From JAIBJN01 sp963775625 (GTDB lineage Bacteria; Actinomycetota; Thermoleophilia; Gaiellales; Gaiellaceae): a stretch of 48,858 bases of DNA. This document shows, in pieces, positions 16,191-23,593 of the stretch. Positions within the stretch are counted from its first letter, which is position 1; each line of letters starts with the position of its first letter. The notes beneath the pieces were generated by a model that worked only from the letters and a program-made list of their open reading frames with translations, was not told the DNA's origin and ran no database searches. The stretch covers positions 1-48,858 of the forward strand of contig CAVZJM010000007.1 in NCBI GenBank assembly GCA_963775625.1, given 5' to 3'. Made by a program: the position numbers and the translations under genes.

Positions 16191-18236
16191 CTAGCCGTGG
16201 ATGGAGGCGATGATGGGGATGATCAGGATGGCGACGATGTTGGCGATCTTGATCATCGGGTTGATCGCCGGTCCGGCGGTGTCCTTGTAGGGATCGCCCA
16301 CGGTGTCGCCGGTGACGGCGGCTGCGTGCGCGTCCGAGCCCTTGCCGCCGTAGGCGCCGTCCTCGATCAGCTTCTTCGCGTTGTCCCACGCGCCGCCGCC
16401 GGAGGTCATGGCGATGGCGAGGAAGATCCCCGTCACGATCGTCCCGATCAGGAGCCCGCCGAGCGCCTGCGGGCTGATGATCCCGACGACCACGGGGACG
16501 GCGACCGGGATCAGCGCCGGGAGCAGCATCTTCTTGATCGCAGAGCTGGTGACGATGCCGACCGCGGTGCTGTAGTCCGGCCGTCCCGTGCCCTCGAGGA
16601 TGCCCGGGATCTCGCGGAACTGGCGCCGCACCTCGTCCACGACGAGCCCGCCCACGCGCCCGACCGCCTGCATGGCCAGCGACGCGAAGAGGAACGGCAT
16701 CAGCCCGCCGATGAAGAGGCCCGCGATCACCCACGGGTCGTTGAGCGCGAAGACGCTCGCCACGTCCTCCTCGCCGAGCCCGCGGGCGTACTCGTCGAAG
16801 AGGATCAGGGCGGCGAGGCCCGCGGAGCCGATCGCGTAGCCCTTTGTGACCGCCTTGGTCGTGTTTCCGACCGCGTCGAGCGGGTCGGTGATGCCCCGCA
16901 CCGAGTCGTCCAGGTCGGCCATCTCGGCGATGCCCCCCGCGTTGTCGGTCACCGGGCCGTAGGCGTCGAGCGCCACGATCAGGCCGGTCATGGACAGCTG
17001 AGCCATGACCGCGACGCCGATGCCGTACAGGCTGTTCCCCGAGACCTCGTACGCGGCCACGATCCCTACCGCGATCACGAGCACCGGCAACGCAGTCGCC
17101 TGCATCCCGACGGCGAGGCCCTCGATGATGTTCGTCGCGTGGCCGGTCTGCGACGAGCGCGCGATCGACTTAACCGGCCCCCAGCGCGTGCCCGTGTAGT
17201 ACTCGGTGATCGCCACGAGCGCGAAGGTGATGGCGAGCCCGATCAGCGCGGACAGGTAGAGCTCCCAGAACGTGAACGCGCCCTCGTCGAAAGCCAGCGT
17301 GATGGGGACGAAGCCGATCGCCGACAGCACCGTGGCGACGGCGACGGCCTTGTAGAGCGCGTTCATGATCGAGCCGCCGCGGCCGACGCGCGCGAACCAG
17401 ATGCCGATCACCGAGGCGACGATGGAGACGCCGCCGATGGCGAGCGGGAAGAGCGGCAGCCCCCCGGCGGGAAACGCCGTGCCGAGGAGCATGACCGCAA
17501 CGGCCGTGACCGCGTAGGTCTCGAAGAGGTCGGCCGCCATGCCCGCGCAGTCGCCGACGTTGTCGCCCACGTTGTCGGCGATGACGGCGGGATTCCGCGG
17601 GTCGTCCTCGGGGATGCCGGCCTCGATCTTCCCGACGAGGTCGGCGCCGACGTCGGCCGCCTTCGTGTAGATGCCGCCGCCGAGCCGTGCGAAGACCGAG
17701 ATCAGCGAGCCGCCGAAGGCGAGGCCGATCAGGTCGTCGATCGCGTCGTCCTGCGCGACGTCGAACCAGCTGGTGAGGACCCCGTAGTAGCCGGCAACTC
17801 CGAAGAGGCCGAGCCCGACCACGAGGAGGCCGGTGACGGAGCCCGCCCGGAACGCCACGTTCAGCGCCGGGGTCAGGCCCTGTTTCGCGGCCTCGGCAGT
17901 GCGGACGTTCGCGCGCACCGCGACGTTCATGCCGATGAACCCGGCGGCCGCGGAGAAGACGGCGCCGACCAGGAAGCCGATCGCGGTGCCCCAGCCGAGC
18001 TGGTTGTAGAAGCCGATGAGGAGGAACGGGACGATCGCGACGAGGCCGATCGTCGTGTATTGCCGGCGCAGGTACGCGGCGGCACCCTCCTGCACGGCGC
18101 GCGCGATCTCGCGCATGCGCTCCGTGCCCGCCGGCTGCTTGAGGATCCACCACGTCAGGTACAGCCCCACCGCGATGCCGAAGAGCGCGCAGACGAGCGC
18201 GAACAGGACGGTGTGGTTCTGGAAGAAGTCGGTCAC
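16191..18236 (-). CDS. hppA: membrane-bound proton-translocating pyrophosphatase
   Basis: A 681-residue protein with about 16 membrane helices. It couples pyrophosphate hydrolysis to ion pumping across the cytoplasmic membrane. The pyrophosphate/Mg site is intact: DVGADLVGKIEAGIPEDDPR and ADNVGDNVGDCAGMAADLFE, and in the C-half NTTKAVTKGYAIGSAGL. At residue 461 (in GNTTKA) the enzyme has Lys where K+-dependent members have Ala, so it should be K+-independent and thus most likely an H+ pump. A possible extended -10 (TGTGATAAAA) lies on the minus strand at 18325-18316. The gene is monocistronic and ends next to palindromic repeats. Confidence 0.95.
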   Translation of the reverse strand: MTDFFQNHTVLFALVCALFGIAVGLYLTWWILKQPAGTERMREIARAVQEGAAAYLRRQYTTIGLVAIVPFLLIGFYNQLGWGTAIGFLVGAVFSAAAGFIGMNVAVRANVRTAEAAKQGLTPALNVAFRAGSVTGLLVVGLGLFGVAGYYGVLTSWFDVAQDDAIDDLIGLAFGGSLISVFARLGGGIYTKAADVGADLVGKIEAGIPEDDPRNPAVIADNVGDNVGDCAGMAADLFETYAVTAVAVMLLGTAFPAGGLPLFPLAIGGVSIVASVIGIWFARVGRGGSIMNALYKAVAVATVLSAIGFVPITLAFDEGAFTFWELYLSALIGLAITFALVAITEYYTGTRWGPVKSIARSSQTGHATNIIEGLAVGMQATALPVLVIAVGIVAAYEVSGNSLYGIGVAVMAQLSMTGLIVALDAYGPVTDNAGGIAEMADLDDSVRGITDPLDAVGNTTKAVTKGYAIGSAGLAALILFDEYARGLGEEDVASVFALNDPWVIAGLFIGGLMPFLFASLAMQAVGRVGGLVVDEVRRQFREIPGILEGTGRPDYSTAVGIVTSSAIKKMLLPALIPVAVPVVVGIISPQALGGLLIGTIVTGIFLAIAMTSGGGAWDNAKKLIEDGAYGGKGSDAHAAAVTGDTVGDPYKDTAGPAINPMIKIANIVAILIIPIIASIHG

Positions 18237-18348
18237 GGCTCCAACGAAACAGGCCGCCGTGCTGGGCCGGCTGCTGCATGATCCCCCGGCCCGGCCCGGA
18301 AACGGCCGCGCGGAGTTTTATCACACTGGATGCGCGTGCGGTCGCCGC

Positions 18349-19143
18349 CTAGAACCGGGCGCCGCGCAGGGCCGTCGCACACAGGTGCTCCTCCGGCTGC
18401 GGCGGGATCTTCGGGATCACCGCGAAGAGGAGCTCGCGCAGGCGCTCGTTGTTCCGGTTGAAGACAGTGACCACCTGCTCGTGCGAGACCGGCGCCGCCC
18501 CCTCCACGCCGACGTCGTGGTCGGTGACCATCGAGATGTTCGCGTAGCAGAGCTCGAGCTCCCGGGCGAGGTAGCCCTCGGGGTACGCGGTCATGTTGAT
18601 CGTGTCCCAGCCGGCGTCCTGGAACCACTTCGACTCGGCGCGGGTCGAGAAGCGGGGGCCCTGGATGACGACGACCGTGCCGCCGTCGCGCACCGTGATG
18701 CCCAGGTCGCGCGCCGTCTCCACGATCAGCGCGCGCAGCTCGGGGCAATAGGGATCGGCGGCCGAGACGTGGGTCGTCTCGGGGCCGTCGTAGAACGTGT
18801 CGGCGCGGCCGCTGGTGCGGTCCACCAGCTGGTCGCAGACGACGAACTCGCCCAGCTCGAGCTCGGCCCTGAGCGCTCCTGAGGCGTTCGGGCCGATGAG
18901 CCGGCGAACGCCGATCTCCTTCATCGCCCAGACGTTCGCACGGTAGGGGATCGCGTGCGGAGGGAGCTCGTGGCTACGCCCGTGGCGTGGCAGGAAGGCG
19001 ACACGCCGGCTGCCGACCTCGCCGATCGTGAGCGGCGCCGACGGCTTCCCGTAGGGCGTCTCCACCTCGACCTCCTCGACGTCCTCGAGAAACGAATAGA
19101 AGCCCGACCCGCCGAACACGCCGACTTCAGCCGTCGGCGTCAC
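18349..19143 (-). CDS. mtnP: S-methyl-5'-thioadenosine / 6-oxopurine nucleoside phosphorylase
   Basis: A 264-residue trimeric PNP/MTAP-family enzyme that phosphorolyses a nucleoside to the base and ribose-1-phosphate. Signatures: EVGVFGGSGFY (6-16), phosphate-binding FLPRHGRSHELPPHAIPYRA, NASGAL, and the substrate-binding segment INMTAYPEGYLARELELCYA. Bacterial members differ in taste for methylthioadenosine versus inosine/guanosine, so mtnP is the likely but not certain name. The GTG at 19143 overlaps the DUF1844-like gene by 17 bases; it preserves the full first beta strand. Confidence 0.87.
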   Translation of the reverse strand: MTPTAEVGVFGGSGFYSFLEDVEEVEVETPYGKPSAPLTIGEVGSRRVAFLPRHGRSHELPPHAIPYRANVWAMKEIGVRRLIGPNASGALRAELELGEFVVCDQLVDRTSGRADTFYDGPETTHVSAADPYCPELRALIVETARDLGITVRDGGTVVVIQGPRFSTRAESKWFQDAGWDTINMTAYPEGYLARELELCYANISMVTDHDVGVEGAAPVSHEQVVTVFNRNNERLRELLFAVIPKIPPQPEEHLCATALRGARF

Positions 19144-19474
19144 CCGACTCCCCGGTGGGCTCCTTGGCCGCCTTCGCGTAGGCGAGCTGGAGGTTGGCGA
19201 TCTGCTCCTCGAAGCCCGCCACGAGCTCCTGGGGCAGGAAGTCCGTGAGCACGGGGACGAGCGCCCGCATCGTCTCGATCGCGAGCTCCGCCTGCGGCAG
19301 GTCGCGCTCGTCGCGCGAGCCCTCGGTGAGGCCGAGCCGGCGGTAGCCGATCGAGGAGACGTGGACGAGCGTGTTGACGACGACGTCCTCGACGCGGAGC
19401 TTGCGCAGCTCGTCGGCGAGCTCGCGGGCGACCGCCTCCTGCGCGAGTTCGGCCTCGTAGTCGGCTTCAGACAC
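19127..19474 (-). CDS. DUF1844-like small protein
   Basis: A 115-residue helical protein without signal peptide. The middle (VEDVVVNTLVHVSSIGYRRL ... DLPQAELAIETMRALVPVL) has the pattern of DUF1844 proteins, where a hydrophobic helix is followed by a D-x3-A-x2-AI-x2-L element. The role of this family is unknown. It overlaps ybdK by 8 bases and mtnP by 17, so the three genes form one translationally coupled operon. The C-terminus is short and acidic. The family label is tentative. Confidence 0.65.
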   Translation of the reverse strand: MSEADYEAELAQEAVARELADELRKLRVEDVVVNTLVHVSSIGYRRLGLTEGSRDERDLPQAELAIETMRALVPVLTDFLPQELVAGFEEQIANLQLAYAKAAKEPTGESGDADG

Positions 19475-20618
19475 GGGCGGGCTCCAGGATCTCCTGAGCG
19501 TAGATCTCTGCGAGGGACTCCCCCGCCTCGTAGCGCGCCATCTGGCGCTCGGACACGCTCACCGCGGGCACGGTCAGGAAGGAGGCCACGCCCAGCTCCT
19601 CGGCCACGGGCAGGCTCCACTCGATCAGCCGCTCGATCTCGGCACGCGCCGGCCGGACGTCGCCGGTCTCGAGGTCGATCAGCTCGCCCGAGAGCCCGTG
19701 CCGGATCGCGCGCCAGAGGTTCTCCTCGAGGAGCCGCGGTGGATGCTCGGGCAGCGGCTCGCCCTCGTCGACCGCGCGCGCGATCCGCGCGGTCAGGGCG
19801 TACATGAGCGCCGCCAGCGACTGCGACTCGGCGAGGTCGGGCTGGCCGTCGCAGATCCGGATCTCGACGGTCGGAAAGGCGAGATGCGGGCGCACGCTCC
19901 ACCAGAGCTGCGTGTGCTCCGTGATCGAGCCCGTGTCGTACAGGAAGCGGACGTAGCGCTCGTAGGAGTCCCAGCTGCCGAACGCATCCGGGATCCCGCA
20001 GCGCGGGAACATCCGCGTGAAGATCTGCGTGCGCGCCGAATGGAGGTACGTGTAGACCCCTTCGACGAACGGCGAGCTCCCGGAGTAGGCGAGCAGGTGC
20101 GGCAGGTACGTGCGCAGGCCGTCCGTGACGCGAATCGCGCGGTCGGCGCCGCGGATGCCGACGTGGACGTGCAGCCCGAAGCTGTTGTTGCGCCAGACGA
20201 CGTAGCGCAGGATCTCGTCGTTGCGCCGGTAGTGGGGCGTGTCGATGATGCGCTGCTCCTGCCACGGGCTCCAAGGATGGGTCGCGGTGGCGCCGAGGAG
20301 GACGTCGAAGCGCCCGGCCAGCTCGAGCAGCTGCCGGCGGCGCTCGACCATCGCCGCTGCGGCTTCGGCAAAACTCTCGCACCGACCGGTGCGCACCTCG
20401 ATCTCCGAGGCGATCAGCTCCCCGACCAGGTGCTCCTCGAGGGGTGTTCCGGCGGCGCCCGCCTGCAGCTCCTCGAAGCGGTTGACGAGCCCGAGCGACT
20501 CCGGGTCGAGGATGGCGAACTCCTCCTCGACCGCGACCGTGAAATCCCGCCCGGACTCGAACGCCTCCCGGGCGGTGGTGATCTGCTCCTCGGGAGTCAG
20601 CTTCTGGGCCTCACCCAC
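19467..20618 (-). CDS. YbdK-type glutamate-cysteine ligase family 2 protein
   Basis: A 383-residue carboxylate-amine ligase of the GCS2 family. The N-terminal glutamate/metal-binding motif is VAVEEEFAILDP (28-39), and NNSFGLHVHVGI plus VEIRICDGQPD mark the catalytic core. YbdK has weak glutamate-cysteine ligase activity; physiological substrates of actinobacterial homologs are often unknown. A GTG start (20618) is chosen because upstream codons are poor. It is the first gene of the ybdK-DUF1844-mtnP operon, divergent from the ECF sigma gene. Confidence 0.87.
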   Translation of the reverse strand: MGEAQKLTPEEQITTAREAFESGRDFTVAVEEEFAILDPESLGLVNRFEELQAGAAGTPLEEHLVGELIASEIEVRTGRCESFAEAAAAMVERRRQLLELAGRFDVLLGATATHPWSPWQEQRIIDTPHYRRNDEILRYVVWRNNSFGLHVHVGIRGADRAIRVTDGLRTYLPHLLAYSGSSPFVEGVYTYLHSARTQIFTRMFPRCGIPDAFGSWDSYERYVRFLYDTGSITEHTQLWWSVRPHLAFPTVEIRICDGQPDLAESQSLAALMYALTARIARAVDEGEPLPEHPPRLLEENLWRAIRHGLSGELIDLETGDVRPARAEIERLIEWSLPVAEELGVASFLTVPAVSVSERQMARYEAGESLAEIYAQEILEPARV

Positions 20619-20685
20619 GGCGCGAAAGTATCAGAGCGGCTCTTGCGTGCCGGGAGTAGCCGCGCGGAATGAGAACCTTCAGCGG

Positions 20686-21225
20686 ATGAACGGCGACGAC
20701 GCCCTCGTCAGGCGAGCGCAGCGCGGCGAGCGCTTCGCCTTCGAGCGGCTGGTCGAGCGGCACGAGCAGCGCATGTACACCCTCGCGGCGCGCGTGCTCG
20801 GCTCGCGCGAGGACGCGGCCGACGCGGTGCAGGAGGCGCTCGTTCGCGCCTGGCTCGCGCTGCCGAAGTTCCGCGGCGACGCCCGCTTTTCCACCTGGCT
20901 CTACCGGATCGTCGTCAACGCGGCGCACGACGTGCGGGCAAAGCGCCGCGAGCAGGCGCTCGAGGAGCCGCCCGACCCCGTCGACCCGCGCGACCGCTTC
21001 GCCGAGCACGAGCTCTCGGGCGAGCTCCAGCGGGCGCTCGGCCAGCTCGACGAGAGCTACCGCGTGGCGGTCGTCCTCTACGACGTGCTCGGCTGTTCCT
21101 ACGCCGAGATCGCGGAGATGACGGGCGTGCCCGAGGGTACCGTGAAGTCGCGCATCTTCCGGGGCCGCACCGAGCTGGCGGAGCGGCTGGGAACCGCAGG
21201 GGAGCGAACGGAGTCCAAGGACTGA
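20686..21225 (+). CDS. ECF-type RNA polymerase sigma factor
   Basis: A 179-residue sigma-70-family protein with only regions 2 and 4. Region 2 (about 18-90) has the core-binding and -10-reading helices (DAADAVQEALVRAWLALPKF, FSTWLYRIVVNAAHD). Region 4 (about 120-172) has the helix-turn-helix YAEIAEMTGVPEGTVKSRIF that reads the -35. The ATG at 20686 is used. The downstream gene begins inside its stop codon (TGATG) and encodes a membrane zinc-finger anti-sigma factor. Candidate target promoters of the GGAAC/CGTC type occur at 22004, 35299 (minus) and 38995; none is visible before this gene, so autoregulation is not supported. Confidence 0.93.
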   Translation: MNGDDALVRRAQRGERFAFERLVERHEQRMYTLAARVLGSREDAADAVQEALVRAWLALPKFRGDARFSTWLYRIVVNAAHDVRAKRREQALEEPPDPVDPRDRFAEHELSGELQRALGQLDESYRVAVVLYDVLGCSYAEIAEMTGVPEGTVKSRIFRGRTELAERLGTAGERTESKD

Positions 21226-21851
21226 TGGCCGAGAAGCATCCGGACGAGCTCGAGCTGCTCTCCTTCGTCGAGGGAGAGCTCGACGGAGGCGCGCGGCAGG
21301 AGGTCACCGAGCACCTCGTCGCGTGCCGCTCGTGCGCGGGCCAGGTCCGGCGGCTGGAGGCCGGGAAAGAGGCGCTCCGGTCGGCGCCCCTCCTCGAGCT
21401 TCCGGCCGATCGGCGGGAGGAGATCATGGCCTCCCTCCCGGAGCGCCGCGATCCGTGGCGCCTCTTCCGGCCCGCGAAGCGGGCGCTCGTGATCGCCGCG
21501 CCCGTCGCCGCGGCGGCGGCGCTCGTCGGCGTTTTCGTCCTCGGCGGCACGCAGCTCGGCGGCTCGGGCGACGATGAGTCGGCTGGAGAGGTCGCCGCGG
21601 ACGCGTCCGTGGATGAAGCCGAGCGCGCCGAGGGAGGCAGCGAGGCCTCGCCCCAGCTCGACGCGCCCGGCGCGACCCTCGTGCGCACCGTCCAGGGCCC
21701 GCCGGAGGCAGTCGTGCGCATCCTCGAGGACGAGGGCATCACCGCCCGGGTCGAGCCGTCGGGAGCGGTCCTCGCCGAAGCCCGCGCCGACGAGGTCCGC
21801 GCGGCTCTCTCCGGCCGACCGGCCGGAGACGTCCCGGTCTACGTCAGATAG
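21225..21851 (+). CDS. membrane anti-sigma factor with zinc-finger domain
   Basis: A 208-residue protein. The N-terminal anti-sigma zinc domain has H30-x3-C34-x2-C37 (EHLVACRSCAG) with His5 a likely fourth ligand. A single membrane helix spans about 86-108 (after FRPAKR), leaving about 100 residues outside the membrane: an acidic linker and a C-terminal domain (about 148-208). It should hold the upstream ECF sigma factor at the membrane until an envelope signal is sensed. Translation is coupled to the sigma gene (TGATG). Its last codons lie in a 20-base sequence that recurs at the end of rex. Confidence 0.88.
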   Translation: MAEKHPDELELLSFVEGELDGGARQEVTEHLVACRSCAGQVRRLEAGKEALRSAPLLELPADRREEIMASLPERRDPWRLFRPAKRALVIAAPVAAAAALVGVFVLGGTQLGGSGDDESAGEVAADASVDEAERAEGGSEASPQLDAPGATLVRTVQGPPEAVVRILEDEGITARVEPSGAVLAEARADEVRAALSGRPAGDVPVYVR

Positions 21852-21856
21852 AAGTA
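21837..21856. repeat. 20-base direct repeat, copy 1 (anti-sigma stop)
   Basis: GTCTACGTCAGATAGAAGTA covers the last codons and stop of the anti-sigma gene. A copy differing at one base lies at 22628-22647. Confidence 0.7.
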
Positions 21857-22003
21857 CTCCGCCAATGAACGCTGTCCGGCGTGGTTCGGGGAATCTCTCG
21901 ATTCGCAGGTGTTTCCCGGCCGTCAATATGAACGCTCTCCCGCCGAATCCGCCGCGTCCCGGCCTCTTCGGGGACGCATGTGTTGGGCAGCCGCTTCAGG
22001 ACG

Positions 22004-22030
22004 GGAACATTTGCTGCACGTTCGACGTCT
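22004..22030 (+). promoter_or_regulatory. ECF-type promoter of the 22038 lipoprotein
   Basis: GGAAC at 22004-22008, a 17-base spacer, then CGTCT at 22026-22030. The GTG start at 22038 is 7 bases past the -10, so the transcript should begin at or within a base or two of the start codon. The extended -35 GGGAACATTTGCT is shared letter for letter with the promoter at 38994. Confidence 0.72.
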
Positions 22031-22037
22031 CACCAGT

Positions 22038-22451
22038 GTGACCAGACGGAAGACTGTTGCCAGGCAGAGCACTGCTTTGGCCGTAGCAGTGGCGTTCGTG
22101 TTGGCGGGATGCGCGAGCAGTACGAAGGCCCCAGAAGGGTCGGCTGCGTACGAGTGCACGTCGCAGATTCGGTCGCACGGTGTGATCTACAGCGGCTACG
22201 GCTACACCGACCAGGAGGCGACCAGCCTCGGGACAGCGGACGAGGCTGTCTGTCACGACGTGGGGCAGGATGCACCAGGGTCGGTCTTCCCGAACGATCC
22301 GCACCAGGTGGCCGTGTGGACCTTCGCCGGTTACGCGTCGGATCAGGTCTTGGGGGTCCGTTTTGGTCAGGACTCGTTCGTGGTCTTCATCGCCGAATCG
22401 GTGCCGCGTCATCAAGCCGACCGCATCTTGAGCGAGTTGAGCGCAGACTGA
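22038..22451 (+). CDS. small lipoprotein of unknown function
   Basis: A 137-residue protein with a basic N-terminus (TRRK), hydrophobic core and lipobox LAGC (Cys25). The mature part contains YECTSQIRSHGVIYSGYGYT and CHDVGQDAPGSVFPNDPHQ, two Cys that could pair, and a well-conserved-looking VLGVRF-DSFVVFIAESV end. It may belong to a streptomycete-type domain of unknown function (DUF6281-like), which I cannot verify. The GTG start is supported by the promoter position, which predicts a leaderless message. It sits between the anti-sigma gene and rex inside a segment bounded by 20-base direct repeats. Confidence 0.75.
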   Translation: MTRRKTVARQSTALAVAVAFVLAGCASSTKAPEGSAAYECTSQIRSHGVIYSGYGYTDQEATSLGTADEAVCHDVGQDAPGSVFPNDPHQVAVWTFAGYASDQVLGVRFGQDSFVVFIAESVPRHQADRILSELSAD

Positions 22452-22543
22452 CCCTGGGCCGCTTCCCGCCGGGTAGGCGCGGCGTCGTGGTAGACGACCG
22501 CACCTTCGCGGACGGTCACGGTGACCGGCTTCGCCGCGGCCAT
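22412..22543 (-). CDS. possible 43-residue protein
   Basis: A short open frame starting MAAAKPVTVTVREGAVVYHD, antisense to the last 40 bases of the lipoprotein gene and just downstream of rex on the same strand. The composition (alternating Val/Thr, then a basic helix) looks protein-like but there is no clear ribosome-binding site. It could be a gene fragment. The rest of the 22452-22629 gap shows nothing else except the direct repeat. Confidence 0.25.
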   Translation of the reverse strand: MAAAKPVTVTVREGAVVYHDAAPTRREAAQGQSALNSLKMRSA

Positions 22544-22627
22544 CAGACGTTCCGGATGCCGAGGATGCGGGCCACGGCGGCTGGGTTGGGGACGATCAGG
22601 TCGGCCCGCGAGAATGTGCCGACCGGC

Positions 22628-22647
22628 GTCTACGTCAGGTAGAAGTA
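22628..22647. repeat. 20-base direct repeat, copy 2 (rex stop)
   Basis: GTCTACGTCAGGTAGAAGTA contains the stop codon of rex on the minus strand. It differs from copy 1 at one base, and on the plus strand it reads VYVR-stop exactly as the anti-sigma C-terminus does. Confidence 0.7.
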
Positions 22648-23286
22648 GAGCGCGTAGAGGAGCTCGACGGCCGGGCTCGTCGTGTGCACCGTCACGTCCG
22701 ACGGGACGTCGAGCAGGGCCTCGGTGTAGTTGAAGATGATCTTCACGCCGGCGTCCACGACCTCGTCGGCCACCCACTGCGCGGCGTCCGGCGGGACGGC
22801 CAGGACGGCGACGATGATGTTCTTGTCGCGGATCTGGTCGCGAAGCTCGTCGTAGGACGAGATGGTCGTCCCGCCGATCGGCTCCCCGACCTTGGTCGGA
22901 TCGTTGTCGAACGCGGCCGTGATGTTGAACCCGTGGTCGGCGAAGATCGTCGAGCTCGCGATCGCCTGGCCCAGCCGGCCCCCGCCGAAGAGCGCGATGT
23001 TGTGCTGGCCCTGGGTGCGCAGGATCTTCCGGATCTCGGCGATCAGGCCGTCGATGTTGTAGCCGACGCCGCGCTTGCCGAACTTCCCGAAGGCCGAGAG
23101 GTCGCGGCGGATCTGGGTCGCGTTGATGTTCGTGTACTCGCTGATCTCCTGCGAGGAGATGCGCTCCTTGCCCATCTTGCGCGCCTGTGTCAGGACGCGG
23201 AGGTACTGGGAAAGGCGCGCTGCGACGCCGACTGTCAGGCGCTCACCGGTTCGGGCGCCCCCCTCGCTCGCGATTCTCAACGCCAT
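22630..23286 (-). CDS. rex: redox-sensing transcriptional repressor Rex
   Basis: A 218-residue protein with an N-terminal winged helix (about 20-80; KERISSQEISEYTNINATQI and the invariant RRDLSAFGKFGKRGVGY) and a Rossmann domain (ALFGGGRLGQAIA, 98-110) that senses NADH/NAD+. The C-terminal swapped helix ends LLYALYFYLT. Rex represses respiratory and fermentative genes when NADH is low. The ATG at 23286 is preferred; an in-frame TTG five codons upstream is possible. I do not find a TTGTGA-type Rex operator just upstream, so autoregulation is unsupported. Confidence 0.94.
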   Translation of the reverse strand: MALRIASEGGARTGERLTVGVAARLSQYLRVLTQARKMGKERISSQEISEYTNINATQIRRDLSAFGKFGKRGVGYNIDGLIAEIRKILRTQGQHNIALFGGGRLGQAIASSTIFADHGFNITAAFDNDPTKVGEPIGGTTISSYDELRDQIRDKNIIVAVLAVPPDAAQWVADEVVDAGVKIIFNYTEALLDVPSDVTVHTTSPAVELLYALYFYLT

Positions 23287-23346
23287 CAGACCTGGACACA
23301 ATAACGAGGCCCCCGCGTGCAGGCCGAAGTACCCGTCACGCGACCG

Positions 23347-23586
23347 TCATGGGCGGAGGAGCCTCCGGCGGAGGCCGTCGGGATGGACGAAGTAGGTGAA
23401 GGCCTCCTCGCCGTCCACGGCGACGACCGGAATCCGCTCGCGGTAGGCGCGCTCGAGCTCCGGGTCGCCGTCGATCTCGACCTCGACGAGCCGAAAGGGA
23501 ACCTCCTCGCGAACGGCGGCCAGCACCCGCTGCGCGCTCGCGCAGAGATGGCAGCCCTGCGCGAGGTAGATCGTCACCTCGCGCAC
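23347..23586 (-). CDS. glutaredoxin-family protein
   Basis: A 79-residue thioredoxin-fold protein with a redox CxxC at Cys12-Cys15 (QGCHLCASA), the cis-Pro segment ERIPVVAVDG and a short C-terminal helix. It matches the DUF836/glutaredoxin-like group that would reduce disulfides in the cytoplasm. The GTG at 23586 follows the subtilase stop by 7 bases, so it is the last gene of that unit, 60 bases before rex. Partner unknown. Confidence 0.85.
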   Translation of the reverse strand: MREVTIYLAQGCHLCASAQRVLAAVREEVPFRLVEVEIDGDPELERAYRERIPVVAVDGEEAFTYFVHPDGLRRRLLRP

Positions 23587-23593
23587 GCCGCGA

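Noticed and set aside
16197..18281. 694-codon open frame on the plus strand
   Set aside because: Antisense to hppA and made of Arg/Asp/Gly-rich low-complexity sequence.
20619..20685. Self-regulated ECF promoter before the sigma gene
   Set aside because: GGAAT occurs at 20666 but no CGTC-type -10 follows at the right distance.
23287..23346. Rex operator upstream of rex
   Set aside because: No TTGTGA-N6-TTCACAA-like palindrome is present; only TATTGTG is seen.
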